This document shows, piece by piece, positions 41,968 through 53,320 of a stretch of 55,752 nucleotides of DNA. Position numbers and translations under genes: made by a program. Origin of the DNA: an uncultured Clostridia bacterium. GTDB taxonomy: Bacteria; Bacillota; Clostridia; TANB77; CAG-508. Numbering within the stretch: position 1 is the first letter of the stretch; each line of letters begins with the position of its first letter. The notes beneath the pieces are model-generated. The model searched no databases. It was not told where the DNA came from and saw only the letters and a program-made list of their open reading frames with translations. The stretch is taken from assembly GCA_947588635.1 (NCBI GenBank), contig CANPYN010000003.1, positions 1 to 55,752 on the forward strand. Reading direction: 5' to 3'.

Positions 41968-43126
41968 TTATATTTTCTGACTTTGCCTTGATATATTCAG
42001 CAACACTCCTACCGAACAAAGTAGAATTATAAGAGAGGTACCACCATAACTAAAGAATGGAAGTGGCATACCTGTTACTGGCATAGATGATGTTACAACT
42101 GCTATATTAATGATTGCTTGTAATCCTATCAATGAAGTAATACCTATTGCAAGAAGACTTCCAAACATATCAGGTGCTTTCATCGCAATTATAATGCCTC
42201 TCCAAATAAATATTGCAAATAATAATATAACTGCCACGCACCCTATAAATCCTAATTCTTCTGCTAAAACTGCAAATATGAAATCATTATGTGGTTCTGA
42301 TATATACAAATACTTTTGTTTACTATTTCCGAAGTCCTACTCCAAAAAGGCCTCCTGAACCAATAGCATATAAACTTTGTATTATTTGCCATCCAGAACC
42401 TTGTGCATCTGCCCAAGGATTTAAAAATGCTGTTATTCTAGTTAATCTAAATCCTCCTACTTGAAAATACTTTGCAAGAATAAACATTCCTCCAATTAAA
42501 CCTGTTGCTCCAATCGTACCAAATGTTACAAAATGAGAAATTTTGCTACCTGCAATTATCATCATTATAGATACAACTAAAATTATTGTAACTGATGCAC
42601 TTAAGTGCGTTTGTACAACTAATAAAATTAAAATTATAGGTGATAAAATTAAAAATGGTTTTAAAAATCCCTTCCATATATTTTTCAATTCGTCTTTATG
42701 ATTTGTAAGAAAAGCTGCATAAAATACAATAATACCTATTTTTGTAAATTCAGATGGTTGAAATGAAGATACAATAGGAAGATTAATCCATCTTCTTGCT
42801 CCATTAACTGTTCTTCCAAGTCCTGGTACCAAAACAAGTAATAATACTACTAAAGATACTACATATGCTATTTTATAAAATTTAGCATATTTTCTATAAT
42901 CTATCTTTGATAATATAATCATTGCAACAACACCAATAAAAGCACATAATAATTGTTTTATTACATATGTATAACTACTACCTGTAGTAGCAAGTGATGA
43001 TGGTGAACTAGCTGATAATACCATTATAATTCCTAAAGCCAATAATAACAAAACTGTTATAAATAATATAAAATCAAATGACTTATATACTGCTTTTTCA
43101 TTGGAAAATTGCCTTTTTTTTGTCAT
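41968..43126 (-). CDS. ftsW: SEDS glycosyltransferase FtsW/SpoVE, continuous only with a +1 shift at CGG
   Basis: GGLFGVGL[C]GNSKQKYLYISEPHNDFIFAVLAEELGFIG restored by the shift at 42331. Confidence 0.92.
42329..42331 (-). other. +1 frameshift site CTT CGG A (ftsW/spoVE)
   Basis: restores GVGLGNSKQKYLYISEPHNDFIF; the 0 frame stops after one codon. Confidence 0.95.
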
Positions 43127-43147
43127 ATTATCCTTCCTTTCAATTCT

Positions 43148-44146
43148 TTATACTGCAAACAAAGCTATTATACAAAGTAATAATGTTATAATACAAAATA
43201 CAGATACTACTTTATTTTCTTTCCATCCTGATAATTCGAAATGATGATGTAAAGGAGCCATTTTTAATAACCTTTTTCCACCAGTCTTTTTAAAATATAC
43301 AACCTGTAATACCACTGATAAGGTTTCTAAAACCGGAATTAATGCAATTACTAACAATATAAGTGGCATCTTTAAATATAATGCTATTGCAGATATTACT
43401 CCTCCTAATAGTAGTGAACCAGTATCTCCCATAAAAACTTTTGCTGTGTTTAAATTAAATATTAAAAATCCTAAACATGCTCCAACTATTATACTACCAA
43501 AGACAATAATCTCTTTTACATCTAATATTATAGCAATAACTGTAAGACATGTAGTTATTATTGCAGAAACACTAGTACTTAACCCATCTATTCCATCTGT
43601 TAAATTAACTGCATTTGTAGTTGCAAGCATAACAAATATTACAAATGGAATATACAAACTCATAGGTAATACGACATACTCTTTAACAAAAGGTATAAAA
43701 GTTTCTGTTCCTAATTGTACTCCATTTATTAAATATAATGTGTATAAAACTGATATTACTAATAGTCCCAACATTTTATATGCAGGTTTTAATCCTTTAG
43801 TATCTTTTAGAACCAGTTTTTTAAAATCATCTATAAATCCTATTATCCCAAATCCTATTGTTATAAATAGCAATGGTAAAATATTTTTAGCTACATCTGG
43901 TTCTCTTGATGAATAATATAAATATCCTCCAATTGTTCCTATTATAATTCCAATTGCTATTATAATTCCTCCCATTGTAGGAGTACCTTGTTTTTTAAAA
44001 TGTGATTCTGGTCCATCGTCTCTTTCTATTTGACCTACTTTTAATCTTTTTAATATTGGTATAATAAATATTGATATAATTACTGTAGCAATAAATGATA
44101 CAAATAATATCCTTGTTTGGAAATACAAGTGTTCTTCCCCCTTCAA
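43148..44146 (-). CDS. mraY: phospho-MurNAc-pentapeptide transferase
   Basis: GTPTMGG, NLTDGIDGL, HHHFE. Confidence 0.95.
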   Translation of the reverse strand: MKGEEHLYFQTRILFVSFIATVIISIFIIPILKRLKVGQIERDDGPESHFKKQGTPTMGGIIIAIGIIIGTIGGYLYYSSREPDVAKNILPLLFITIGFGIIGFIDDFKKLVLKDTKGLKPAYKMLGLLVISVLYTLYLINGVQLGTETFIPFVKEYVVLPMSLYIPFVIFVMLATTNAVNLTDGIDGLSTSVSAIITTCLTVIAIILDVKEIIVFGSIIVGACLGFLIFNLNTAKVFMGDTGSLLLGGVISAIALYLKMPLILLVIALIPVLETLSVVLQVVYFKKTGGKRLLKMAPLHHHFELSGWKENKVVSVFCIITLLLCIIALFAV

Positions 44147-44203
44147 AATTACTGAAGCAAATTTTATATATTAACTATTTGCTATGCATAATTAATTGGC
44201 TTT

Positions 44204-45667
44204 TTATCCTATTAATTTCTTTATTATTTCTCTCTCATCAAAAGGATATTTTTTGCCATTTATTTCTTGATAAGTTTCATGTCCTTTTCCTGCTAAAACA
44301 ATAATGTCGTTCTTATTAGCCATATTAATTGCATATTCTATAGCTTCAATTCTATCAACAATTGCTATATATTTTCCTTTTGTTTTTTTAGTTCCTTTTT
44401 CAATTTGCTTAACTATATCATCTGGTTTTTCTGTCCTTGGATTATCCGAAGTTATAATTGTAAAATCTGCAATATTTCCTGATATTTCTCCCATTTGAGG
44501 TCTTTTACCAGGATCTCTATCTCCACCACATCCAAATACAGAAATTACTCTACCTCTTGTATAACTTTTAACTGCTGAAAGTATATTCTGTAGACTCTCT
44601 GGTGAATGGGCATAATCTATCATTATAGTAAGTTCTTTTTTATTTGGTACAAGTTCACTTCTACCTGGAACCTTTACCTCTAACATTGCCTCTTTTATTT
44701 CATCTGCAGATACACCAAATTTAGAAGCTATTGATATTGCTGCTAAAGAATTATAAACACTAAATCTACCAGGTATTCCTGTTTTTACTCTTTCATTTCT
44801 TGTACCTATTTTAACTTTAAAGTCCACACTTGAATTTGTTACTGTTATATCTTTAGCCAATAAATCTGCAGTATTGTCTATTCCATATGTTTTAATATCA
44901 CAATTTTTTACTAATTTTTTTACCTTTGCAACATGAAAATCATCTGCATTTATAAAACCTACTTTACATAAATCGAATAGCTTTAATTTAGAATTAAAAT
45001 AATCCTCCATATCTGGATGTTCTTTTTCACTTATATGATCCTCTGAAAAATTTGTAAATACTCCTATATTAAAGTCACATCCATCTACTCTATGTAACTT
45101 TAAACTTTGGGAAGATACTTCCATCACAACTGTGTCAACTTTTTCTTTTACCATCTGACTAAAAAGTTCTTGAAGTTCTAAACTCTCTGGTGTAGTTCTT
45201 GTACTTTCACCTAAATTTTTGTCTCCTATATAATTACTTATTGTTCCAATTAAACCTACTTTTTGACCGTGTTTTTCTAATATTGATTTTACCATAAATG
45301 ATGTAGTTGTTTTTCCTTTTGTACCCGTTATTCCTATTAAATTAAATTTCGAGGATGGATTTTTGTAAAAATTACATGCTATTTTCGCAAGAGCCTTTCT
45401 TGTATTTGGTGCCATAATTATTGTAACATCATCTGTTATATCACTCTTTTTTACACTTGCTCCCTCTTCTATCACAATAACTTTTGCTCCATTTTCTATT
45501 GCATTTTTTATATATTTGTGTCCATCTGTTTCATAACCTTTTATAGCTATGAACATTCCTCCTTCTTTTACATTTTTAGAATTATGTGCGATATTTTTTA
45601 CGTCTATATTTAAGTCCCCTTTTGCTTTTAATCCTTCAATATCATTTAACACAGCTTTCAAATTCAT
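44204..45667 (-). CDS. murE: UDP-MurNAc-tripeptide synthetase MurE
   Basis: GITGTKGKTTTSFM, MEVSSQSL, DYAHSPESLQ, SDNPRTEKP. Confidence 0.94.
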   Translation of the reverse strand: MNLKAVLNDIEGLKAKGDLNIDVKNIAHNSKNVKEGGMFIAIKGYETDGHKYIKNAIENGAKVIVIEEGASVKKSDITDDVTIIMAPNTRKALAKIACNFYKNPSSKFNLIGITGTKGKTTTSFMVKSILEKHGQKVGLIGTISNYIGDKNLGESTRTTPESLELQELFSQMVKEKVDTVVMEVSSQSLKLHRVDGCDFNIGVFTNFSEDHISEKEHPDMEDYFNSKLKLFDLCKVGFINADDFHVAKVKKLVKNCDIKTYGIDNTADLLAKDITVTNSSVDFKVKIGTRNERVKTGIPGRFSVYNSLAAISIASKFGVSADEIKEAMLEVKVPGRSELVPNKKELTIMIDYAHSPESLQNILSAVKSYTRGRVISVFGCGGDRDPGKRPQMGEISGNIADFTIITSDNPRTEKPDDIVKQIEKGTKKTKGKYIAIVDRIEAIEYAINMANKNDIIVLAGKGHETYQEINGKKYPFDEREIIKKLIG

Positions 45668-45755
45668 GTTTATTCTCCCCTTATTTTATTTATATTTATT
45701 TATTATATAATTAATTTTTTATTTTGTATAGTAAATTTAATTATTTTTTTGATTA

Positions 45756-47758
45756 TTATTGTATATATATGGTAACTTTTGTACCCGCATTTACTTGTAT
45801 TCCTTTTTTAGGTAATTGTTCCATAACTATTTTTTGAGATATATCTTCTCCTTCTATTTCTTCTGTTTGTTGCTCCACATTAACATCTAATCCTAATTCT
45901 TTTAATTCTTTCTTTGCTTCTTCAACAGTCATTTCTATCACATTTGGCATTTCGATACTTTCTGTTATTTCCTCTTCTGTTTCTTGCTTTTTCACTTCTA
46001 GATATGGTAAAACTTCTCCGGAGTACTTGTGATGCAATTGGTGCTGCAATTGCACCTCCTTGGTGCCCTCCTTCTCCTGTTGGATTATACAATAGGATTA
46101 AAATCACTACCTCTGGATCAGAAATGTCGGCAACTCCAACAAAAGATGTAACATATTTATTAGTATTTACTCCATCCTCTGATGTACCTGTTTTTCCTCC
46201 TACTGAATATCCTTTTACTTGTGCATTTTTACCAGTTCCTTCTGCTACTACTGATTCCATCATACTAAGTACCTTTTTAGCTGTTTCTTGGGATATTATT
46301 TGCTCACCTTCAGTTGTCTCTATTTCATTTTTCTCTCCTGTTTGACTATCTATTGTTGCTTTTACAAGTCTTGGTGTGAATTTCTTACCATTATTTGCAA
46401 TTGTTGAAACAAGTGTTAGCATTTGTATTGGTGTTATTTCAAATCTTTGACCAAATGATATTGTAGCAAGTTCCACTGGTCCTACTTTATCTTCCTTTAA
46501 AAAAATGCTTCCTGCTTCACCTGGAAGGTCAATACCCGTTTTTGATAGTAAACCAAATTTTTCTAAATAATCATAATATTTTTCTACACCTATTTTTTGT
46601 CCGAAGTCCTATAAATACAGGATTGCATGAATTCATTAGAGCTTGCCTTAAACTTTGAGAACCATGTGGTCTATAATATCTCCAACATTTAATTCTTGTT
46701 CCTGCTATATTTATTGAACCCGTACAAGCAAATTCTCCAGAATTATCAGTATCAGTTATTCCTTCTTCTAATGCCGCAGAAGATGTAAGCAATTTAAAAG
46801 TAGATCCTGGTTCGTATGTATCTGATATAGCCTTGTTTCTCCACATCTGTTGGAGGGACTCTGATTTATCTTTAGACGATAAGGTATCCCATACATACTC
46901 TAAATCCTCTTCATTAATTTTATATGGATTATTTAAATCATAATTTGGATATCCTGCCATAGCTAAAATATCTCCTGTTTTTGGGTTTGCAATTAATATA
47001 TTTCCACCATCGGTACAAACATTGTCTATACATGCTTGCTCTAAATACTTTTCTGCAATTGATTGTATTGTCATATCTATTGATAAAACTATGTCATCTC
47101 CATCAATTGCTGCAATATAATCTTCACCTTCATTGCCTAAATCTGTTCCTCTTGCATCAGTTATTTTTAAAATTTTACCTGTGCTTCCTTTTAATATATC
47201 ATCATATCTACTTTCAATCCCCTCTAATCCCTGATTATCACTTCCTGTAAATCCAATTACATTAGATGCAAGTGTAGCATATGGATAGTATCTTTTAGTA
47301 TCCTCATCTATATTTATTCCAGAAATAATATTATTTTCATTCATCCATTCCCTTAATTTATCTGTTTGTTCTTTATCCACCTTTTTAACAATGGTTTCAA
47401 TTGAACTATTTTTACTTACTTTTTTAAATACATTTTCATATTCTAAATTAAATATATCTGATATTGCTCTTGAAACTTTCTCTTTGTCTTCTTTTCTTAT
47501 ATTGCTTGGAGTTACAGATACAGTTTCTACGCTTGCACTTACAGCCAGTATATTTTTACCTGTACTATCATATATTGTTCCTCTTTTAGGATTAATTTTT
47601 CTGTTTAGTGTTTGTTGTGTATATGCCATTGATTGTAATTCTGACCCCTGAACAAATTGTATAATTCCTACTCTAATAATAAGTAATGTGCAAATTAAAA
47701 AACATACAAATAAAATATTTCTTAGTCTTTTTTTTCTACTCATATTTGTAGCTTTCAT
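45756..47758 (-). CDS. class B penicillin-binding protein (SpoVD/PBP2-like) with PASTA domain, continuous only with two +1 shifts at CGG
   Basis: YEPGSTFKLLTSSAALEEG, NSCNPVFIGL[C]GQKIGVEKYYDYLEKFGL, KTGTS, ASQVL[C]GEVLPYLEVKKQ, PASTA tail. Confidence 0.92.
46018..46020 (-). other. +1 frameshift site CTC CGG A (PBP)
   Basis: restores IASQVLGEVLPYLEV. Confidence 0.93.
46601..46603 (-). other. +1 frameshift site CTT CGG A (PBP)
   Basis: restores NPVFIGLGQKIGVEKYYDYLEKFG. Confidence 0.95.
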
Positions 47759-48180
47759 CTAAATACCTCCAAATATATTTGGATATTAAATTGTAATTTG
47801 TTTGAGAGTCCGCATGTGCTTGAAACTTTCCTTTATCCTAGCAAATTAAAAGTGTTATAGCATTTTCATCCGAGACTAACAAACAACATTTTTTTCCATA
47901 AAACAATAATAATATCTATGATTGATGCTTTAATCTTACTTAAATATATTCGATATTGCATTTATTATAACTTTAAAATCATATGAATCATTCTATTTAA
48001 AATAATTATTTTCATTTTTATTTTGTTGTTTTTCTTTGCAAAATATGTAAAAAAATAAATAAAAATAAAACAATTTGTATAAAAAAACAAAAACTGATAA
48101 AAATAATTATTATTAAAACTGTATTAAAAGATTTTTCTTTTAATAATATTTTAAAATATTTTAAGAAAGGAATTGATAAA

Positions 48181-49308
48181 ATGAAAAACATTAAAAAAAT
48201 AGTTTTAGCTTTAATAGTATTATTAGCATCTGTAATTTTATACTCTCCTTTTAGTAATGCAGCAAATGCAACAGTAACAGCAGATTCCGAAAGCAGTTTA
48301 ACAAATGCAATCGAAAATGCATCAAATGGAGATATTATTGAATTAAGCACAGATATTTCTTTAACTAGTCCAATCGAAATAAAAGACAAAACAATAACAA
48401 TTGATGGTAAGGGACATTCTATATCTAAAAACGTCGCTACTTGGAATGATAGTGGTGCTAATGCTACTTTAATTACTGCTGGTATGAATTCAAATGTTAC
48501 TTTAAGTAATTTAACTTTAAGAGATAGTAAAAAATATGGAGCACAAGCATACAATGGTGGTTATCTAATTTTAGATAATGTAATAATTTACGATTGCGCT
48601 TATGGTGGTGTAATAGTTAATGCTGGTACTCTTGAAATTAGAAATTTATCTTTAAGACATAATGGTAAAGAAAATTCTAATAATGGTATAGAAATAGGAA
48701 AAGGAAAAGAATTAGATGATAGTTATGGAACTAATCAACCAAAATTAATAATGAATGGTGTATTAACATCAACAGAAACTGAAAATGTTATTTATCTTGC
48801 TTCAAACGACTATTTAACTGAATTTAGTGTAGAAACTTCCGAAAATAGTCAAGACAAGCTTTTTATAGACGGAAATAAAGTAGTTGTAGCAAATGAAAAT
48901 AATGAAATAAAATTTGAAAGTAACGAAAATGAAAAAATTCAAATAGAAGGTACAACATATACACCAGATGTAACAATAACAATTAATTTAAATGGTAAAA
49001 CAACAACTGTAAGCGTTGCAGAAGGAACAACTCTTACAAAAAATGAATTAATTTCTAAAATTGATTTAAAATCTTTAGGTCTTAATAATTATAGTATAGT
49101 TGATTTCTATACTAATGAAGATTACTCAGAAAAATTTGATTTTAACAATCCAATTACAACAGATACTATCATTTATGCTAAACTTCAATCTATTAATCAA
49201 AGTGATAACACACCAAAAACAGGTTCTAATGATACTTTAAGTATTTGGTTATTTATGATTGTTGTGTCTTCAATATCATTAATAGCATTAAAAAATAAGA
49301 ATATATAA
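48181..49308 (+). CDS. secreted repeat protein with sortase-type C-terminus
   Basis: signal peptide; TPKTG-hydrophobic segment-KNKNI tail; parallel-beta-like repeats; InlB-type TVTINLNGKTTTVSVAEGTTL. Confidence 0.75.
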   Translation: MKNIKKIVLALIVLLASVILYSPFSNAANATVTADSESSLTNAIENASNGDIIELSTDISLTSPIEIKDKTITIDGKGHSISKNVATWNDSGANATLITAGMNSNVTLSNLTLRDSKKYGAQAYNGGYLILDNVIIYDCAYGGVIVNAGTLEIRNLSLRHNGKENSNNGIEIGKGKELDDSYGTNQPKLIMNGVLTSTETENVIYLASNDYLTEFSVETSENSQDKLFIDGNKVVVANENNEIKFESNENEKIQIEGTTYTPDVTITINLNGKTTTVSVAEGTTLTKNELISKIDLKSLGLNNYSIVDFYTNEDYSEKFDFNNPITTDTIIYAKLQSINQSDNTPKTGSNDTLSIWLFMIVVSSISLIALKNKNI

Positions 49309-49339
49309 ATTGAGAAAAAAGGTCCACGCCCTTTTTTCA

Positions 49340-49390
49340 CAGAGTATTGACAAACCCCAGATATTTTTTCTGGGGTTTGTCAATACTCTG
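49340..49390. terminator. perfect 22-bp inverted repeat between convergent genes
   Basis: CAGAGTATTGACAAACCCCAGA-tattttt-TCTGGGGTTTGTCAATACTCTG, followed by a second hairpin GATTAGTATT/AATACTAATC. Confidence 0.7.
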
Positions 49391-49421
49391 AAGATTAGTA
49401 TTTACTTAATTAATACTAATC

Positions 49422-49943
49422 CTATTTAAACATATTTATAATTTTGTTTATTACACCTTTTAGTCCGCCTTCATCATTATTCTCTATTGTTACATCTTCT
49501 ATTGCAGGTTCTATGTAGTCATTTTTAGGTAAAGTAACATATCTTGTTTGTTTTGAGTTAAGCTTTTGCATTCCCAACTTTTCTTTTGCTTGTTGTTCTA
49601 AATTGCTTAAATTCATTCCATTTTCAATAGAAATTTCTAATTGTGCATTCTGTTTTTCAACATCTGCAACTTCTTGCTTTAAGTCTTGTACTTTTGCAAA
49701 ATTTTCATCTATTTGTGAATTTCTATAACAAATCCCAAAAATTATTGCAAATCCTATAATTAAATATTTTACCATTTGTCTTTGTCTCTTTTTTAATTGT
49801 TTTACTTTATTCTTGTTTGTTTTTTTTGTAGTTTTATATGCTGTAGACTTTTTTGTTTTATATGGATTTTTTATAGGTGTATATTCAGGTTCAAGTTTTC
49901 TTGGACTAGTTTCATATTGATACTTATTAAAATTTCTTGGCAC
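49422..49943 (-). CDS. ftsL: FtsL-like division protein
   Basis: small basic N-terminus, one TM, coiled coil, LEQQAKEKLGMQKL; position after rsmH. Confidence 0.75.
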   Translation of the reverse strand: MPRNFNKYQYETSPRKLEPEYTPIKNPYKTKKSTAYKTTKKTNKNKVKQLKKRQRQMVKYLIIGFAIIFGICYRNSQIDENFAKVQDLKQEVADVEKQNAQLEISIENGMNLSNLEQQAKEKLGMQKLNSKQTRYVTLPKNDYIEPAIEDVTIENNDEGGLKGVINKIINMFK

Positions 49944-49976
49944 TTATATACACCTCCTTTATATTTATCATTTGCT

Positions 49977-50919
49977 CTATAATTTTTCAAATACTCTTAA
50001 TTTTGCACTTTTACTTCTTGAATTAACTCTTATTTCTTCATCATTTGGTAAAATTGGTTTTTTTGTAATTATTTTTCCCATGTTCTTTTTTCCACAAACA
50101 CAATATGGAAGTCCTGGTGGACATGTACATCTTCCTGTTGCCTGAATATATGCTTGCTTTACTGCTCTATCCTCTAATGAGTGAAATGTTATTATACAAA
50201 TTCTTCCTTTACTATTTAGGAGTTCTATGGAATCCATTACAGTACTATATAATGGTTTTATTTCATTATTTACTTCTATCCTAATTGCTTGAAAAGTTCT
50301 TTTAGCTGGATGCCCTTGTTTTTGATTATATGAAACTGGTATACTTTTTTCTATAATTTCTGCTAATTTTGAAGTAGTTAAAATCTTCTCTTTTTCTCTA
50401 TATTTACAAATATTCTTAGCAATTTTACGTGAAAACTTTTCTTCTCCATATTCATATATAACTCTTGCTAACTCTTCTTCTTTATAATTATTTACTACGT
50501 ATTCAGCAGTAAGTTCTTGTGTTTTATCCATTCTCATATCCAATGGACCATCTTGCATATATGTAAATCCTCTAGACTTTTCGTCTATCTGATATGATGA
50601 AACTCCTAAATCTAATAAAATTCCATCAACTTTATTTATATTTAAATTCTTTACTACTTCTTTTATATTGTCATGATTATCGTGTACAAAACATACATTT
50701 TTAAACTCTTTCAATCTTTCTTTAGCAACTTCTATAGCATCTGTATCTCTATCAATTCCTATTAATAAACCTTTTTCAGACAATCTTTTTGCTATATGAT
50801 AGCTATGTCCGGCTCCACCGCATTGTACCATCTATATAAATACCCTCTGGCTTTATATTTAAATTATCTATACACTCATTCAGCAAAACCGGTGTGTGAT
50901 TAAAATTTTTATCTGCCAT
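49977..50919 (-). CDS. rsmH: 16S rRNA m4C1402 methyltransferase RsmH, continuous only with a +1 shift at CGG
   Basis: [33 protein letters not shown][C][13 protein letters not shown]; start codon at 50919, shift at 50820. Confidence 0.95.
50818..50820 (-). other. +1 frameshift site ATG CGG T (rsmH)
   Basis: restores YIDGTMGGAGHS SAM-binding motif. Confidence 0.95.
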
Positions 50920-50962
50920 TTTTTACCCCTAAAATCTGACCTATATCTTATAACAAGTATAA

Positions 50963-51240
50963 ACAGTTGGCATAAAGCTTGTACCAACTGTCATTCCTAT
51001 CTTGTAATTATCTTTTGTATTTTCGGACGGCTTATTAGCCGTCCATGTGTTTTCATTTGTATATTTGTAGTCACATTAAAACTACCAATTCATTAGTATT
51101 TTAAACTTTCTTTTGTACATATATATTTTTACTTTTGTAAATCATAATTTTTCATTTGTAAAATTCTGCTTTTGTATATTAATAATCTTTTCTCTTGTAT
51201 AAATTAATCTTTTGTATACTACATATTTTTCTTTTGTATT
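50963..51240 (-). other. AT-rich mraZ-rsmH spacer with spaced TACAAAAG motifs and two hairpins
   Basis: TACAAAAG-type motifs about every 16-24 bp; hairpins ACAGTTGG/CCAACTGT and GGACGGC-ttatta-GCCGTCC. Confidence 0.5.
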
Positions 51241-51260
51241 TTATATAAACTTTATGCAAG

Positions 51261-51702
51261 TTATATACCTAGATTTTCCATTCTTTCTGCTATTTCATCA
51301 GCTGCTAAATTTTCTTCTTCACTATATTTAAGCCATTTATCTTTGCTCCAAATTTCTATTTTATCTAATACTCCTATAATTACAACTTCTTTTTTAAGTT
51401 CTGCAAATTCTCTCAAATTATTTGTTATTAAAAATCTTCCTTGCTTATCAATTTCACATTCTGTTGCTTTAGCTAAGAAAAATCTTTTTAGAGCTCTTGC
51501 ATCTTTATTTGTAAGTGGAAATGTTCTTAATTTTTCTTCGAAGTTTTTCCATTCGTCTCCGCGAATATACAAACAAACATCCATCTAATCCTTGTGTTAT
51601 AACAAATTTTTCGCCTATATCTTCTTTTAGTTTTGCTGGCATTATAAGTCTGCCTTTTGCATCAATTGAATGTTCATATTCGCCTATTAACAAATGTTTC
51701 AC
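51261..51702 (-). CDS. mraZ: transcriptional regulator MraZ, continuous only with a +1 shift at CGG
   Basis: MKHLLIGEYEHSIDAKGRLIMPAKLKEDIGEKFVITQGLDGCLFVYS[C]GDEWKNFEEKLRTFPLTNKDAR; shift at 51561. Confidence 0.95.
51559..51561 (-). other. +1 frameshift site TCG CGG A (mraZ)
   Basis: restores LDGCLFVYSGDEWKNFEEKL. Confidence 0.95.
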
Positions 51703-51900
51703 CTCTTTTCTATATAAAGGATTTTTTTACCACTTTCCTCCACTTCGTTCCACTTTGACCATATTTTATATGATAAATTACTAAAATGCAATAGTTTTTT
51801 GAAAGTTTTTTTATTTTTTTTGATTACTATAATTATTAAATAAATTTTAAATATATCTATCATTATTTTATATAATAAAATTATTTTTTTATGTTAAGTA

Positions 51901-51929
51901 TTGACATAATTTTCTAATTGTATTATAAT
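51901..51929 (+). promoter_or_regulatory. consensus sigma-A promoter
   Basis: TTGACA (51901-51906), 17-bp spacer, TATAAT (51924-51929). Confidence 0.85.
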
Positions 51930-51965
51930 AAAATTGTATAATTACTTAAGAGAGGGGGAACATTT

Positions 51966-52109
51966 ATGGAAAATGACCTCATAAATATTACTAATGAAGA
52001 TTTAGAAAAACTATCGCTTGAAGAATTAGCTGATTTAAAAATCGAATTAGATGATTTAATGTCAAGAATAGATGACATGATAAAAATGTGTGATGAAATT
52101 ATAAAATAA
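51966..52109 (+). CDS. small acidic helical protein (47 aa), missed by the ORF track
   Basis: MENDLINITNEDLEKLSLEELADLKIELDDLMSRIDDMIKMCDEIIK; SD AGAGGGGG; same operon as the next gene. Confidence 0.6.
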   Translation: MENDLINITNEDLEKLSLEELADLKIELDDLMSRIDDMIKMCDEIIK

Positions 52110-52127
52110 AATTATTAGGAGGTAAAT

Positions 52128-53243
52128 ATGGCTACAGATATTAAAAAATTAAATGAAGAATATTTAAAACAAGATTCAGTTTTAAAAAAATTAGAACAGC
52201 CAGGTGGACTAAAAGATAAAATAGCAGACTTCGAAGATAAACTAAACGAAACATATGCAAATTTTAAAATTAAAACAGCTCAACTAGAACTAGCAAATTC
52301 AAGAAATGATAAAGCAACAGCAAAAACATTAAAAGCAGAGATAGAACAATGCCAAAAGGATGTTACAGACTATAAAAGCAAGTTAGAAAAAGCAAAAGCA
52401 ATTTTATCTAAGCAAAAAGGATTAGTTGATGCAAAATTTGAAGAATTAACTAAAGACCCAGAAACTAAGAAAAAATTAGATTCAATATTATATAAAAGAT
52501 ATGATAGAAAGAAAAAACAAGCAAGCGAGAAGAAAGAACAATTAGAATCTATAAAGGAAATTCTAAATGATCATCCAAATCTTCAAAAACTTCTTAAAGG
52601 TGTTGACAATTATAATAAATCAATTAAAGGATGCAATACTATAATTAAAAAGCTATCTACTAAATCACCTTTAACACCTGAAGAAGCAAAACGATTAGCA
52701 AAAGCTCAAAGTGATTTACCTACATTTGAAGCAAAACGTGATTCAATACGTGGACAATTTGTAGGTTACTTTACAAAAAATCATCCAGAAATAGATAAAA
52801 AACTATTAGAAAGTATAAAATCACCTGAAAACCTCGATAGGCAAATTGTAGGAACAGAAAAATCAATTAAAGATTACACAAAAGCTATGGATGAGTTATC
52901 TGTATCAAAGCAAATTGATCCATTGTTAACTAGACGTCCTATACCGGCATATGAACCCCCAAAAAGGCCATCTTGGTTTCATCCAATTAAAAGAATTAAA
53001 TTTAATATTGATCGAAGAAAAGCCTTGAAAGATCCTGGGGAACCATTAGAACTAATGGATCCTGATGAATCTGCAAAACAAAAGAAAGAATTTTTAGATG
53101 AATTAAAATTCTCTAAAGATGAATATAATTCTGAAATCGTTCAAAAATATCTTGATAGCAATTACAAAGATAACTTACATAAAGTTGCAAAAGATAGTAG
53201 TAAGACTGTAAAAGATAAAGATGACGATGGTCCTAGTAAATAA
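52128..53243 (+). CDS. coiled-coil protein of unknown function
   Basis: 371-aa Lys/Glu-rich ORF, SD AGGAGG, downstream of a consensus promoter. Confidence 0.7.
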   Translation: MATDIKKLNEEYLKQDSVLKKLEQPGGLKDKIADFEDKLNETYANFKIKTAQLELANSRNDKATAKTLKAEIEQCQKDVTDYKSKLEKAKAILSKQKGLVDAKFEELTKDPETKKKLDSILYKRYDRKKKQASEKKEQLESIKEILNDHPNLQKLLKGVDNYNKSIKGCNTIIKKLSTKSPLTPEEAKRLAKAQSDLPTFEAKRDSIRGQFVGYFTKNHPEIDKKLLESIKSPENLDRQIVGTEKSIKDYTKAMDELSVSKQIDPLLTRRPIPAYEPPKRPSWFHPIKRIKFNIDRRKALKDPGEPLELMDPDESAKQKKEFLDELKFSKDEYNSEIVQKYLDSNYKDNLHKVAKDSSKTVKDKDDDGPSK

Positions 53244-53282
53244 TGAGAAAATGGGATTATCCCTTTTTCCTTATAATATATA

Positions 53283-53320
53283 AAAAATAGTCACTTCAAT
53301 TAGAAGTGGCTATTTTTTTC
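53283..53320. terminator. bidirectional terminator
   Basis: AAAATAGTCACTTC-aatta-GAAGTGGCTATTTTTTT. Confidence 0.75.
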
